A DNA stretch of 64,000 nt from Wolfiporia cocos (taxonomy: Eukaryota; Basidiomycota; Agaricomycetes; Polyporales; Phaeolaceae). The notes beneath the pieces are model-generated. The model had not been told where the DNA came from and made no database searches. It was given only the letters and a program-made list of their open reading frames with translations. A program made the position numbers and the translations under genes. The DNA lies in contig JACCLO010000003.1 of the NCBI GenBank assembly GCA_029448655.1, positions 1,550,001-1,614,000 of the forward strand, written 5' to 3'. Shown here in pieces: positions 55,121 to 64,000 of this stretch (position 1 is its first letter; the number at the start of each line of letters is the position of its first letter).

Positions 55121-55631
55121 GATGTCGTGAATGGATAAGTTAGGCGGTCGTTAGAGATATGGTGGTCGTTAGAGTGGTATGAGATTTGCTTGGTGGACAG
55201 ATACTGGATCCCTTGGCTTTATATACGCCTGCGGGACTTGTCTTGGCGATGGGCACAACTCCAGCCGCCTTTGCTGGACTGCTGACCTTACACGCAGCTG
55301 CACGAGTCATCAAGCAGAGATGACGCAGATGCGCCACCCACTTTGGTAGCTGGAGCCCCATTTTTGGCCAACTACTCCTCGCATCGTCATTCTGCGCCTC
55401 AGCGGCCGACGTCATCGGCGTAGTGGAGCACAGCGGCACTGGCAAGTCGATCGGATCTGACGCGACGACGCGTGACGTCATAGCTCAAAACGCGTCGCGC
55501 GAGGCGTCCAAGGTTAGACGACGTCGGGATTAAGCGCGCTAGTATATAAACCTGTGCGACGACGCGTCGGCCCAGAAACGAACTTGTCTCTCACCAAACT
55601 CGCATATACCGAACCTCACCACACCGTCATC
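55121..55631. promoter_or_regulatory. Shared divergent promoter of the two CsbD-like genes
   Basis: About 510 bp separate the two ATGs. A TATA box faces each gene: TATATAAAG on the minus strand at 55217-55225 and TATATAAA on the plus strand at 55543-55550. Between them are a perfect CRE palindrome TGACGTCA at 55473-55480, another GACGTCAT near 55406, and several ACGACGCGT/ACGCGTCGCGCG boxes at 55460-55505. CRE sites are bound by bZIP factors in fungal stress responses, consistent with co-induction, but this is inference. Confidence 0.6.
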
Positions 55632-56052
55632 ATGTCCAGCAACAGCGGCGAGCCCAAGTGAGTATCGACACACCCAGACGCCAACCTATGCTGACATTGT
55701 CTGTGTCACTAGCAAGACCACCGGCCAGTACCACTCCCTGAAGGGCACGGTGGTTGAGGCTATTGGCAACGCGACTGGCTCGGAGTCGTGGCAGCAGTCC
55801 GGCAAAGAAGAGCACGCGCAGGGCGAGACTGAGTACAAAGCCGCGCAAGCGCAAGGCTATGCCGAGGGTACCATGGACAGGCTCGGCGGAAAGAAGGACG
55901 CTGTTGTCGGGGCGGTTACTGGTGACCGCAGCCAGGAAGCTGCCGGTGAGTCGCGCTGAGAGTATTGGATCTGGAGCTTTGCTAATTGCGCCCCGATCGC
56001 AGGCAACGTGCGCCATGACAAGGGCGAAACGCAGCAGAACTTCAACTCATGA
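55632..56052 (+). CDS. CsbD-like stress protein 2 (3 exons, 102 aa)
   Basis: Exons 55632-55657, 55713-55945 and 56003-56052 give [60 protein letters not shown] and GNVRHDKGETQQNFNS. Exon 2 is 233 nt in both paralogues and the intron phases match, so this is a recent-type duplication. The N-terminus is seven residues shorter than in the partner. Confidence 0.88.
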
Positions 56053-57736
56053 ATGGACTTGTTGTGTCTGTGTATATACCCTTGTTAGCTGGGAAGGTCG
56101 TAGTGTATTGTGTTAGGCTCTGCAATGTATGACAACTACTTGGGGCGAAAGTGAGATGTCACGTTTTGTCGACTGTGCACACGATCCTTGTGGTGTAGCC
56201 TGACAGGTATAAGTGCACCGACTACGCGAGTCCTGCCAGAACCCACGTGCCATATGCGGATGTCTGTTGAACCGGGTAATGCAATCGAGGAAGAAACGCT
56301 GCGTGCGAGGATATATTGGGACAGCATCAAGTGGTCGATAATTACTGACGATCATGCAGGAGCGTGAGACCATATGTGTCATGAGCGACTCACGCAACCC
56401 ACAGGCTCTCATGAGCCCAAGCCACATACAGCCATTCGAGGACTCGGCTTCTAAGCCAAGGCCTGGGAACTGCTACCGCGGAATGGCAGATGGGACACGC
56501 CTAGCTCAGCATGACGCTGGCCAAATGGTCAATTAAGTGGGGATGACTAGCAGTGCCAAATCTGCCCGGGTCATGCTCGGGACGAAAGGGTCTCCCACCG
56601 CCGCGGCGCCATAGCCCATGACGATGACGAATCTGAATTTCTCACCGATTGATCTGAGAACATCGCTCGCGGAGTCCGCTTCGCGGGGATATCGAATAAT
56701 CGCTCAGCGTAGCGTTATGTTCTTGCTTCAAGGCCCATCGGAATTCAACGCTTGATTGCCTGGCCCCTTGACCCGGTCGCGATCGAAGGGTATTACCAGG
56801 TCACATCCAAGGGTCCACGTCCGAGGTCAAGAGTCGGTGCGTGACTTGGACGCCCAGCGCAATTAATGTGACCAGCCACGGTCGTAGTCCACGCATTGAC
56901 TCCGGTTTGATCAAGCCGAGCACGCCCATTACGACCTGACACGGCGAAGACGCAAACGCGATCCCGCAGAGCGTTTAATGCCACAAGGGTCCTCTGGGCT
57001 AAAGCGAATGGCCCACGCCGAAGTCAGGTCTGGGGTTTGGCCAGCTTGGACAGCTAGTTGACGGGGGCAGAAATATATACCATTACGGTATTTGTACATG
57101 TTGTGCGACTATTTGCTATTTGGTCCCGTAGGTACCGGTTTGATTTGTGGCCGCCGGCCAATCGAGATCGAAATCGACGGTTGACGCGTGGTTGCATCGT
57201 GTACGACAGCGTTCCGACGCCTGGGAACCTGCACGAGTGCGCCATGAAGATTCAGATTACGGGGCGAGATAGCGAGTAGAGGTACGAACTCAAGCTGTCT
57301 CACATTTTTGCGATCAGTAGGAGTGGCAAAGACCATAATGATTGACAATGTCGATTTGTTGGCGGAAGAGGATCCAACGTGAAAGGGTATGTCGGTGCAG
57401 TCCTTCCCTTAATGCCCTCTATTACTCCATCGATGATCTGTCTGTATGCTTAGCCATGGGTTTCTTGTCAACGCCGATGCATTTTCTCCGATGGTAGCGC
57501 AGTGCGGAATTTCTCGACCCCTGCGATGCTCCCTCCCGTACTCGCCTGGGCCTTCACTTCTTCGAGGCGGTAGCCCCGTGTACGCGCTGCAGCATTGTAC
57601 TCATGCCATGCACCATGTAATGTTATTGTACATGCATTGCTTCATGCTGCTGACTTTACCTTGGATATCGTGGGCGTCAAATATCCTAGATATCTTCTCT
57701 GATGGCTGGTTGGCGCCGGCGAAGCATAGTTGTTCA
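56053..57736. other. 1.7-kb interval without a supportable gene
   Basis: Only short frames without recognisable motifs and no paired splice sites that join them. No repeat structure is obvious. Confidence 0.45.
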
Positions 57737-57942
57737 ATATAAAAGCGAGCTTGGTTCCTTCAGCACATCCTGCCCCTTCCTTTCCGCTGCCGCATATTTG
57801 GTTGACACTGCTGTTTGTCCGCTCCCTCACGCTACTTTTCATCCTAACTGACGCCATCCTTTCACCCGTATTCAGTAAGTCATGACAGGCGTCCAATCGG
57901 TTCCTTCACGCACTTGTAGCCAGCAGAGACGCCGTCCCTCGG
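57737..57942 (+). promoter_or_regulatory. Likely promoter and first exon of the downstream repeat-protein gene
   Basis: ATATAAAAG at about 57737-57745 is a TATA-like box. The first ATG after it that opens an exon is 57883 (MTGVQSVPSRTCSQQRRRPS), ending at GTGAGC at 57943. The downstream open frame (from about 58871) has no ATG near its start and needs an upstream exon, so linking the two is reasonable but unproven; at least one more exon would be required for phase. Confidence 0.35.
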
Positions 57943-58298
57943 TGAGCTCATCCATACAGCTAATCACATTACTAGTTCGTCTGAGTAATCTTATCAGAGT
58001 TGTTATGCATTACCTTCCCTTGACCAATCACACACAGGCTCGGACTACGGTCCTTTGAGATTGTACGCCTGTTGATGTTTGTTCATCTGGATTCTTTTCT
58101 GACTTGACATGACCCAAGCTCGGGAACCTATAACTTGAGTGCTCCATATGGGCATTATCCTGGCTCACTAGCGAGGGACTTCAGTCAATTATCTTAATCT
58201 GCCAACTGCCCTTCGCTTAAGAAATTGCAGTTGCGAGCTAGGTTTGCACGCAGATTAATCTGCTAACTGCGGCAGATTAATCTACTGTGACAATAAAA

Positions 58299-58384
58299 TG
58301 GTACATCCCGGATTCGAACCAAGGACCTTAGCGCAGATGAGAATAACAGCATCGCAGCATAATTAGCCAACTGAGCCATTGCAG
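58299..58384 (-). tRNA. tRNA-like gene or tRNA-derived sequence, left arm
   Basis: Minus strand: an A box TGGCTCAGTTGG (complement of 58367-58378) and a perfect B box GGTTCGAATCC (complement of 58310-58320), followed after ACCA by TTTT, a Pol III terminator. Acceptor and anticodon stems do not fold cleanly by eye, so no isotype is given. A degenerate tRNA or a tRNA-derived SINE-type promoter are both possible. Confidence 0.4.
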
Positions 58385-58660
58385 CAACAGGTACCATTGA
58401 CCAATTAAAATATATATAACGCAAATTTTACACACAATTTTCGCAAATCATCAAGGCAACTAACTGCTCCAACAAGCATACAGAAATCAATGATAGTGGT
58501 AGCTTGATTTACCATGCTTGACCTGGAGCAACTCACCATGGGAAAGCTGAATACACTGGAATCACAGGTCTTTAGAGGCAGATTCATTTGTATTTGTGTC
58601 TGCGAAAATGAAGTTTACAAAATACTCTATATATTGCTTAAAATGGGGACAACACCAGTT

Positions 58661-58746
58661 GCACTGTAGCTCAGTTGGCTAATTACGCTGCGATGCTGTT
58701 ATTCTCATCTGCGCTAAGGTCCTTGGTTCGAATCCGGGATGTGCCA
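58661..58746 (+). tRNA. tRNA-like gene or tRNA-derived sequence, right arm
   Basis: A box TAGCTCAGTTGG at 58667-58678 and B box GGTTCGAATCC at 58725-58735 match consensus exactly; TTTT follows GTGCCA at 58747-58750. Only about four acceptor pairs (GCAC with GTGC) form. The anticodon region GATGCTGTTATTCTCATC can pair as a 4-bp stem with an oversized loop. It differs from the left-arm copy at a few bases, mainly near the 5' and 3' ends. Confidence 0.45.
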
Positions 58747-58870
58747 TTTTATTGTCACAGTAGATTAATCTGCCGCAGTTAGCCTGCGTGCAAACCTAGC
58801 TCGCAACTGCAATTTCTTAAGCGAAGGGCAGTTGGCAGATTAAGATAATTGACTGAAACTCTACCACTAG

Positions 58871-61128
58871 CACCGGCCGATGACGCGTCAGGTCCCGCCG
58901 CCCCATGGCTGCACATAGCGCAGGTGCAGCCCTGCGCCTTCGAAGCACAGCCGCATGTCGACAACGGTGCGCTCCCTACGAGGCAAGAACTCGACGTATC
59001 CGGCTTCGTCCCTCCATGGTCGCATGGATCCTCATATACTCATTATGGAACGCCAGCTTTGAGGGAAGACATCAGTTGCGTGCCTGATTCTGTCACCTCA
59101 GTGTTCTGTGGCCCGCAAGAGTATGCCGTTGGAGAACAACCATATGTCAACGACTGTGTGCATGCTATAACACCTAGCCCTGGTGCACCCTCCCATGTCC
59201 CTGCGTGGCCACATGATGACGGTATACTTTGTCCTGTCTTTGGATGGTTGCAGTGTGCACCAGCCTACGCCGTTGAGACGCAGCCACGCGACGTACATCG
59301 TGTGCTTGCTGAACTCGCTATGGGGCCGGGATTCGATGTTGACACATCGGGTCCCTCCTTTGTGTGGGAGCACGGCGCGCAGGCACATACCGTTGGACTG
59401 CAAATGCACAATGATGGCAGTGCGCTCGCCGTATGGTCAGATTTTGATGACAGCGCACTAGATGCCTCGCACGAGAGGCTATTAGTTGTGCAGGGGCACA
59501 CCTCTGACACACATGTGCACACCATCGGACGGCCGCTGCATGACGGTTATGATGCGCTCACTACAAGGCGAGACTTTGACTGTAGCGCATCCGGTTCCGC
59601 CCCTGGACAGTCAGACCAAGCACGAGCAAGAAGTCTGCCTGCTCTAAGGCAAGACATCGACGTAGACGCTCCAGGACTTGCTCTTGTACGATCATATGAA
59701 GCGCAGACACAAGCTGTCAGGGCGCGGCCGTGCAACGACGACGACGTGCTCGCTACAGGTCAACGACTCGACGGTGGTGTGCTCAGCCCCTTCCCCGAAT
59801 CGCCACATGACCTTCAGGTGGATACTGTGGATTTGGAGGTGGACAGCGACAACAGTGTGCTCGTTATGGGGAAAAGATCGGATGTCAGTGCACAAAACTC
59901 GTCCATCTTACAGTCATATGACATACAGATGCAGAGTATCGAGGCGGGGCAATTTGTCGGGGCGCGGTCCCCTGGCGTCAGAGCGCAGCCTCATGATGGC
60001 GACAATGCTATCTTTGTGGAGCAAGGACCTGACCTTGGCGCAACAAAGTCTGACTCCAGGCCATTGAATGATGCACAAACTCAGACTGGCGAGGCGCAAA
60101 CGCACTCCATCGCATCCCAAGATTCCCAGCCATCCAGCAACAGCAGTGCACTCGTAGTGAAGCAAGAGCCTGAAGTTGTTGCTCTCAGTGGCGACGCGCT
60201 CGCTGCGAGACAAGCAGTCGGCGTTCCCGCGAACAGCTCTAGCGTCACTTTCGAACATTGGATAGCAACGACCAAACATGCTGTGGCCGACATTATCATG
60301 GTTCCGGGTCAAATTGCAGCCCGCGACGTCATCAAATGGGGCACTTGATCGCTATACTGTACGTGTCTTACCTTTTGACACTGCTTTTGCATTGAGAACA
60401 TGTCACAGATGGAGACGATAATGCAGCGAGTGTACATTCCTCAAAAAAGAAGTCTTTCTCTCCATTAGCTTCCGTTGAGTTTCAAGTAGCAAGCGATACT
60501 GGTGTCAGGTCCGGCATTAACACCGATGATGCTCTCCAGGGACAACTCAAGGGATTGCTTCACGCTACCGAGGACGTGTTCGCTGAGTTGTGCTGCAAAG
60601 GCAAAATCGCAATTAGAATATTAGTATGATCCTCTATACTCTCTTTCCGCTCGCTTGCTCAGCCATCACCTTAGGCCATTGGATACAAAGACTACTCCAA
60701 CCAAATTACCCTCCATCGTTCCTCGAAGGGAATGCGGGTCCCTTTAACCCGTGCTCAGTTAGTGACGAAGCTAGGAAGAGAGGTTGAATCGTTTCTTCAT
60801 GTATGTTTCCTTTACTACCATGCCTATTTGTCATTCTCAGCCGTCTATTTTAATCTGCTAGAACAAAATACCTCATCCTAATGTCAGTGATGCACCGCAA
60901 GTCTCACAGGGAGTTCAGTCCCACGATATCATGATATTGGGCGCACGTCATGTTTCAGAGTCCAGTTTGCAGCTCGACCTTGCGCTAAAGCGGTATTCAC
61001 TGTTGCTGTCAAGTCACTCAGTAGCAGGATCTCACGCCGTAATCAGTCGGGACGATCGTGAAGAAGAAATGGTCATCGATGAAAGCTACTGTCCTAGATT
61101 ACAGACCGCTCGCACTATCATTGCGTAG
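58871..61128 (+). CDS. Hypothetical protein with degenerate 35-45 residue repeats, multi-exon
   Basis: A long frame from about 58871 to 60307 (or to TGA 60346-60348) encodes about nine degenerate repeats of the form A-x-x-QPH-x-D-x-x-AL-x-x-RQ-x-x-D (for example FEAQPHVDNGALPTRQELDV, GLQMHNDGSALAVWSDFDD, GVRAQPHDGDNAIFVEQGPD). Further exons with consistent phases follow: 60409-60623 (SFSPLASVEFQVASDTG), 60675-60800 (GYKDYSNQITLHRSSKGMRV) and 60862-61128 (NKIPHPNVSDAPQVSQGVQ to TARTIIA). The donor joining the first two (GTCAAA at 60308) is weak. The protein is acidic with no known domain that I recognise. Start is unknown; the fold-back element ends just upstream and may lie in an intron. Confidence 0.5.
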
Positions 61129-61139
61129 ATGATGCAGTC

Positions 61140-62500
61140 CTCGCTTATCCTCTAGTGTAGCAGCAGAAGGCCAAGCGAGCTGAGAACCCTAGATATGGTG
61201 GAGTTCAGTGCTTCCTTCGCTTGATCCAACGCTACGATGCTCGTGGAACGTGGAGTGTAAAGTATCAAACGCTCTTCCTCAGAGGTCATCTGGTATCCCT
61301 GTCGTCCGTTGATAGTACCGGTTCATAGTATACGTCGAAGATGTCCAACATGGCGGGCCGTGCTAGCATCAGCTCCGTCTCAGTATTAAATATTGTCAGT
61401 GCCGAATTCCAGACAAGCCAGTCGCTACAGATACGCACTTCTGAGGCTCTGGGGAAGGTGTGTACGTTTGAATCTGCTGTCGTTCGTGCGGGTCGAAGAC
61501 ATCTGAACAACGAATAATCCTAGTGAGTGTGGACGACAAAATTGTTGTGTAGAACGTCAAGCAAGCGTGCGTATGGGAAACTCCTTTGTGATTACACGAA
61601 TAGGGATGAGGTGCGAGGACAGGACGAGTGTCAATGCTACAGATCGTTAGAGAGATGCGACGACGCCCACAGGGTCGAAGGGAAGGTTGCCATACCTTGA
61701 AACCAAGTCAAGATATATCTGTCTTTTCTTATCAGACTCGTACTGCCACGGTAAATATTGGTACGCGAGTGATAACCTCATCACGGTACGCTTACACTCA
61801 TTGTACTCTGTGGACATTGTCGCAAAAAAGGACTCTATCGGTGCCGTCACAGTGGATAACAGAACAAGCCGGACGATGGAAAAGTATGACTGTACGTACA
61901 TTTTTAGTGTGCATCTGAGCAATATGTGAAGAGAACGCGGCTTTCACAACCTCTAGGGGCATTGGGTACAAGGCTGTCCGAAGGCATAGTCCTCGCACGT
62001 CGCTATAGCATCGTACAGCAGCTGCCCCTTAAGATCCTCCGGGTGTAAACGATGGGTTGATAACCTTACAAACAGTCTCAGAGTACGTTTCAACAGATAT
62101 CCGCTGACGTATCACCGGATTGCCCTTTGGGCACTCTGGGCATTGAAGCCCTCGCAGGCAATAGAATATAGTGGGAATAGCGGATGCAGCACGGCGTGGC
62201 ACGCCATCTACTTCCGTTGACCTTGAATCAGTGCTCCTATAACAGCGTTCGCGCAGTCCAAGCGGCATTGCATGAGCGCGAGGATCGCTGTCACGGGGAT
62301 GCGCACTGCGAGCGGGGCGTGCCTGAGCTAGAGAAGCCCCGGGTCCACGTACGCGAGCGTAGCGCGCCGCACACCTTGCCGCCTCTGCGTACATGTCGAG
62401 AGGATTCTCATTGAGCCAGTGCGGGCTGCAGAGAGGCTTTGGCGCAGAAGTCGTGCATTGATGATCTAGAACTTGTGTGCAGTCTCTCAGACCTGCTCGA
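61140..62500. other. Unassigned interval between repeat-protein gene and BTB-like exon
   Basis: Several minus-strand frames (61286-61510; 61647-61922; 62029-62394, the last with LQCPECPKG and RQRISVETYSETV) could be C-terminal exons of the BTB-like gene that begins near 62690, because fungal BTB proteins often end with a Cys-containing region. Splicing could not be resolved. Confidence 0.3.
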
Positions 62501-62509
62501 TATCATCAA

Positions 62510-62690
62510 GGCAATCATGCATAGTGTCGAGTATATAGCTTAGTCTGAGCAGCATGTTGAGGACCGCGTCATTTTCGGCGCAGGCGACAGCAGGGAGGCT
62601 GAAGAGCGTGTCGTTCTCTGCAGGCTGTGGGACGCTGAGAATACCCGCAAAGACTGCGAGCTGGCCTTAAAAGTATCATTGTGCACGCTC
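62510..62690 (-). CDS. BTB/POZ-like domain exon (partial gene)
   Basis: The minus-strand translation LAVFAGILSVPQPAENDTLF, SLPAVACAENDAVLNMLLRL and SYILDTMHDCLDDIEQ matches the layout of mushroom BTB proteins (VF..M..LPQP..., LP-E---VL--LLRL-YP, L-D---VL). It stops at a GTCTGA that could be a donor. The N-terminal part and start codon were not found, and the gene may be a remnant. BTB proteins commonly act as dimers or Cul3 adaptors. Confidence 0.4.
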
Positions 62691-63240
62691 AAATTGACTC
62701 CAGTGCATGAAAGAAGAACGAAGCATGCATTGTGCTATTGGAGTCGCAGGTGTCACGCTGTTTTCAGCTGGCACGCACTGTGTCTAACCAAAACTGGGAA
62801 CTCACTAAAGCTGCAGCCTAATAAATACAAATAAGCGGAGCCCGGGTATACGTATATATATGTCGATTTTACTTGAAATTCTTGCCTATTAAAGCGTCTT
62901 GTATTGTGCCTTCTTCAGCTACCCGTCTTTCAAAGTTGCACAAGAACGAGAGAAGCTGGACCTCCATAGTCAAGCCCACTCGCGGATGTTGTCCTGCGGT
63001 CATCCAACGGCGTCATTTTCCGCATTAGGATCTATACAACGACTGTCTTCCCCGGGGATAGAGATTGAGTTGTGTTGGAAGTCGACGCGCTCGGCGTGCG
63101 ATGGTGCGATCGGAGTCGCACATCATCGATCGGAGTCAATAGTGCACCAAGGCGGAAATGGCGGGCGCGGCGGGAGTCGGGGGGCTGATAATCGGGGCGG
63201 TACGGGTAGATGAGTCACCGCTAGTATATAATGGGACGGA

Positions 63241-63887
63241 TTGTACGTACCTACGCCGTGCGTTTGTATAACCCATCCAGACGAAGTCCCTGGAGTCCGA
63301 AAGGGAGCGCGTAGCCTCACGAGCGGGCGCCTTCCCGTGAATTTCGACAAATTGAAGCCTGCATCAAATTTTCGTCAGGCCCCCGTATTTCCCGGGACAA
63401 TATTCTCCTCCGTTAGCTCCGCGGATAGCACGCAAGAATACCATGAAGGACTGCCGGTCGTTCCCTTTGACGAGAATGATATTGTTCTAGGCCATTTGCT
63501 CCGGATTGCATACCTCATGCTGTCTCCCGTCTTCAACAGTCTCGATGTCTTGGGCAAGGTTTTTTGAAGCAGCTCGTAAGTAATTGCGGGTACTGTTTCA
63601 AGACGATGGTCGACCCGAAGTTCATCAAAGTGGATAAACTTTCCGTTTATGCAGTCGCTCACAGGTTCAGATTATCAAGGGAAGCGGAGCGGCTGCCGAA
63701 GCAACATTGGAACTCTCAGGTCAATAACCTTTCTCGAAGAATCGTGCACGGCTCTTCTCCAGACAAGCGAAACAGGATTGCGATTGCAGACCCTTGCAGT
63801 GTTAGGCAGGCATGTGTACTAATGCTAAATGTGCATTCGACGACGACGAATTATGGCACATCGAGTGGAGAGAGCGTTGGTTTTTGA
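63241..63887 (+). pseudogene. BTB/POZ-like protein, probably frameshifted
   Basis: The first frame contains APVFPGTIFSSV, EGLPVVPFDENDIVLGHLLR and SPVFNSLDVLGKVF, the BTB layout seen at 62510-62690. The expected continuation FEAARK is present in the next frame directly after a run of six T (63560-63565), so one extra T breaks the gene or the assembly is off by one. The following frame has KLSVYAVAHRFRLSREAERL, the VYA-A-R--L--EA block that follows BTB domains in fungi. Two divergent BTB-like fragments 550 bp apart suggest a local family cluster. Confidence 0.45.
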
Positions 63888-64000
63888 CAGCTGCGAAAGA
63901 TGCAAAGAAATGATTGGGAACCTGTCGAAGAGGTGATGACTGGCGCGGCGTTATACGCACAATCTTCGATCCGCTGCCGATCGCTCGTAGGTCCAGGGAC

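Larger units (their letters stand above)
58180..58857. repeat. Fold-back element: 200-bp inverted repeat carrying two tRNA-like units
   Basis: The left arm (about 58180-58388) and right arm (about 58656-58857) are near-perfect inverted copies, from TTCAGTCAATTATCTTAATC to its complement GATTAAGATAATTGACTGAA, around a spacer of about 270 bp. Each arm contains one tRNA-like Pol III unit near the spacer and a GCAGATTAATCTGC-type palindrome. Flanking bases do not give a certain target duplication (ACT on both sides is possible). Confidence 0.85.

Noticed and set aside
1..64000. CRISPR array, rRNA genes, bacterial-type operons or phage genes
   Set aside because: No regularly spaced identical repeats with unique spacers, no rRNA-like sequence, and the host genes are spliced eukaryotic genes.

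Overview
The window looks like a transposon-rich stretch of a filamentous basidiomycete (Agaricomycete) nuclear genome. The host genes have many small GT-AG introns (roughly 45-90 nt, one of 247 nt) and belong to families typical of mushrooms: a BCS1-like AAA ATPase, dolichyldiphosphatase, pantothenate synthetase, an F-box protein, a pair of CsbD-like proteins and BTB-like fragments. There is no bacterial-style operon, rRNA or CRISPR array. Gene calls rest on reading translated motifs by eye; no search was run.

Positions 1 to about 33 kb are almost entirely mobile DNA. Three Ty3/Gypsy chromoviruses are recognisable: copy 1 (1-2589, 3' end only), copy 2 (14401-23791, both LTRs, full gag-pol, broken) and copy 3 (23792-25636, minus strand, gag only). 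They share an LTR with a TATA box 35 nt upstream of AGCTCGACCTT and, directly after the 5' LTR, a primer-binding site complementary to that string, which is the arrangement of Tf1-type self-primed elements. Copy 2 carries a complete five-motif dUTPase domain between protease and reverse transcriptase. Copies 1 and 2 both carry an extra reading frame, -1 to pol, after the chromodomain; it encodes two tandem zinc knuckles, while the pol frame over the same DNA also stays open and conserved. Around these lie solo LTRs of several families nested inside one another with clear 5-bp target duplications (6156-8381, 9680-10805, 14401-15648, 15693-17680), a 550-bp-arm LTR inverted repeat (11015-12609) and a large minisatellite whose strand composition flips (4300-6110).

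A second system is a short (about 1.75 kb) retroposon with one Pro-rich, RRM-like ORF, no reverse transcriptase, a (CT)n 3' end and 15-17 bp target duplications. One copy is at 30158-32561, interrupted by a GC-rich hAT-type MITE. Three more sit head to tail at 38026-50448, each separated by the same 15-bp GCGTCTGTCACGTGA. The middle one is split by two solo-LTR-like insertions and by a 6-kb terminal-inverted-repeat element (41856-47824) that contains a satellite array. The host sequence resumes on either side of this cluster.

Host genes: BCS1-like ATPase (33505-35376, minus), dolichyldiphosphatase (36149-37342, plus), pantoate-beta-alanine ligase (50707-51938, plus), F-box protein (52278-53936, plus), a divergent CsbD-like pair around a shared promoter (54681-56052), a multi-exon repeat protein (about 57883-61128) whose 5' part is invaded by a fold-back element with two tRNA-like Pol III units (58180-58857), and two divergent BTB-like fragments (62510-62690 minus, 63241-63887 plus).
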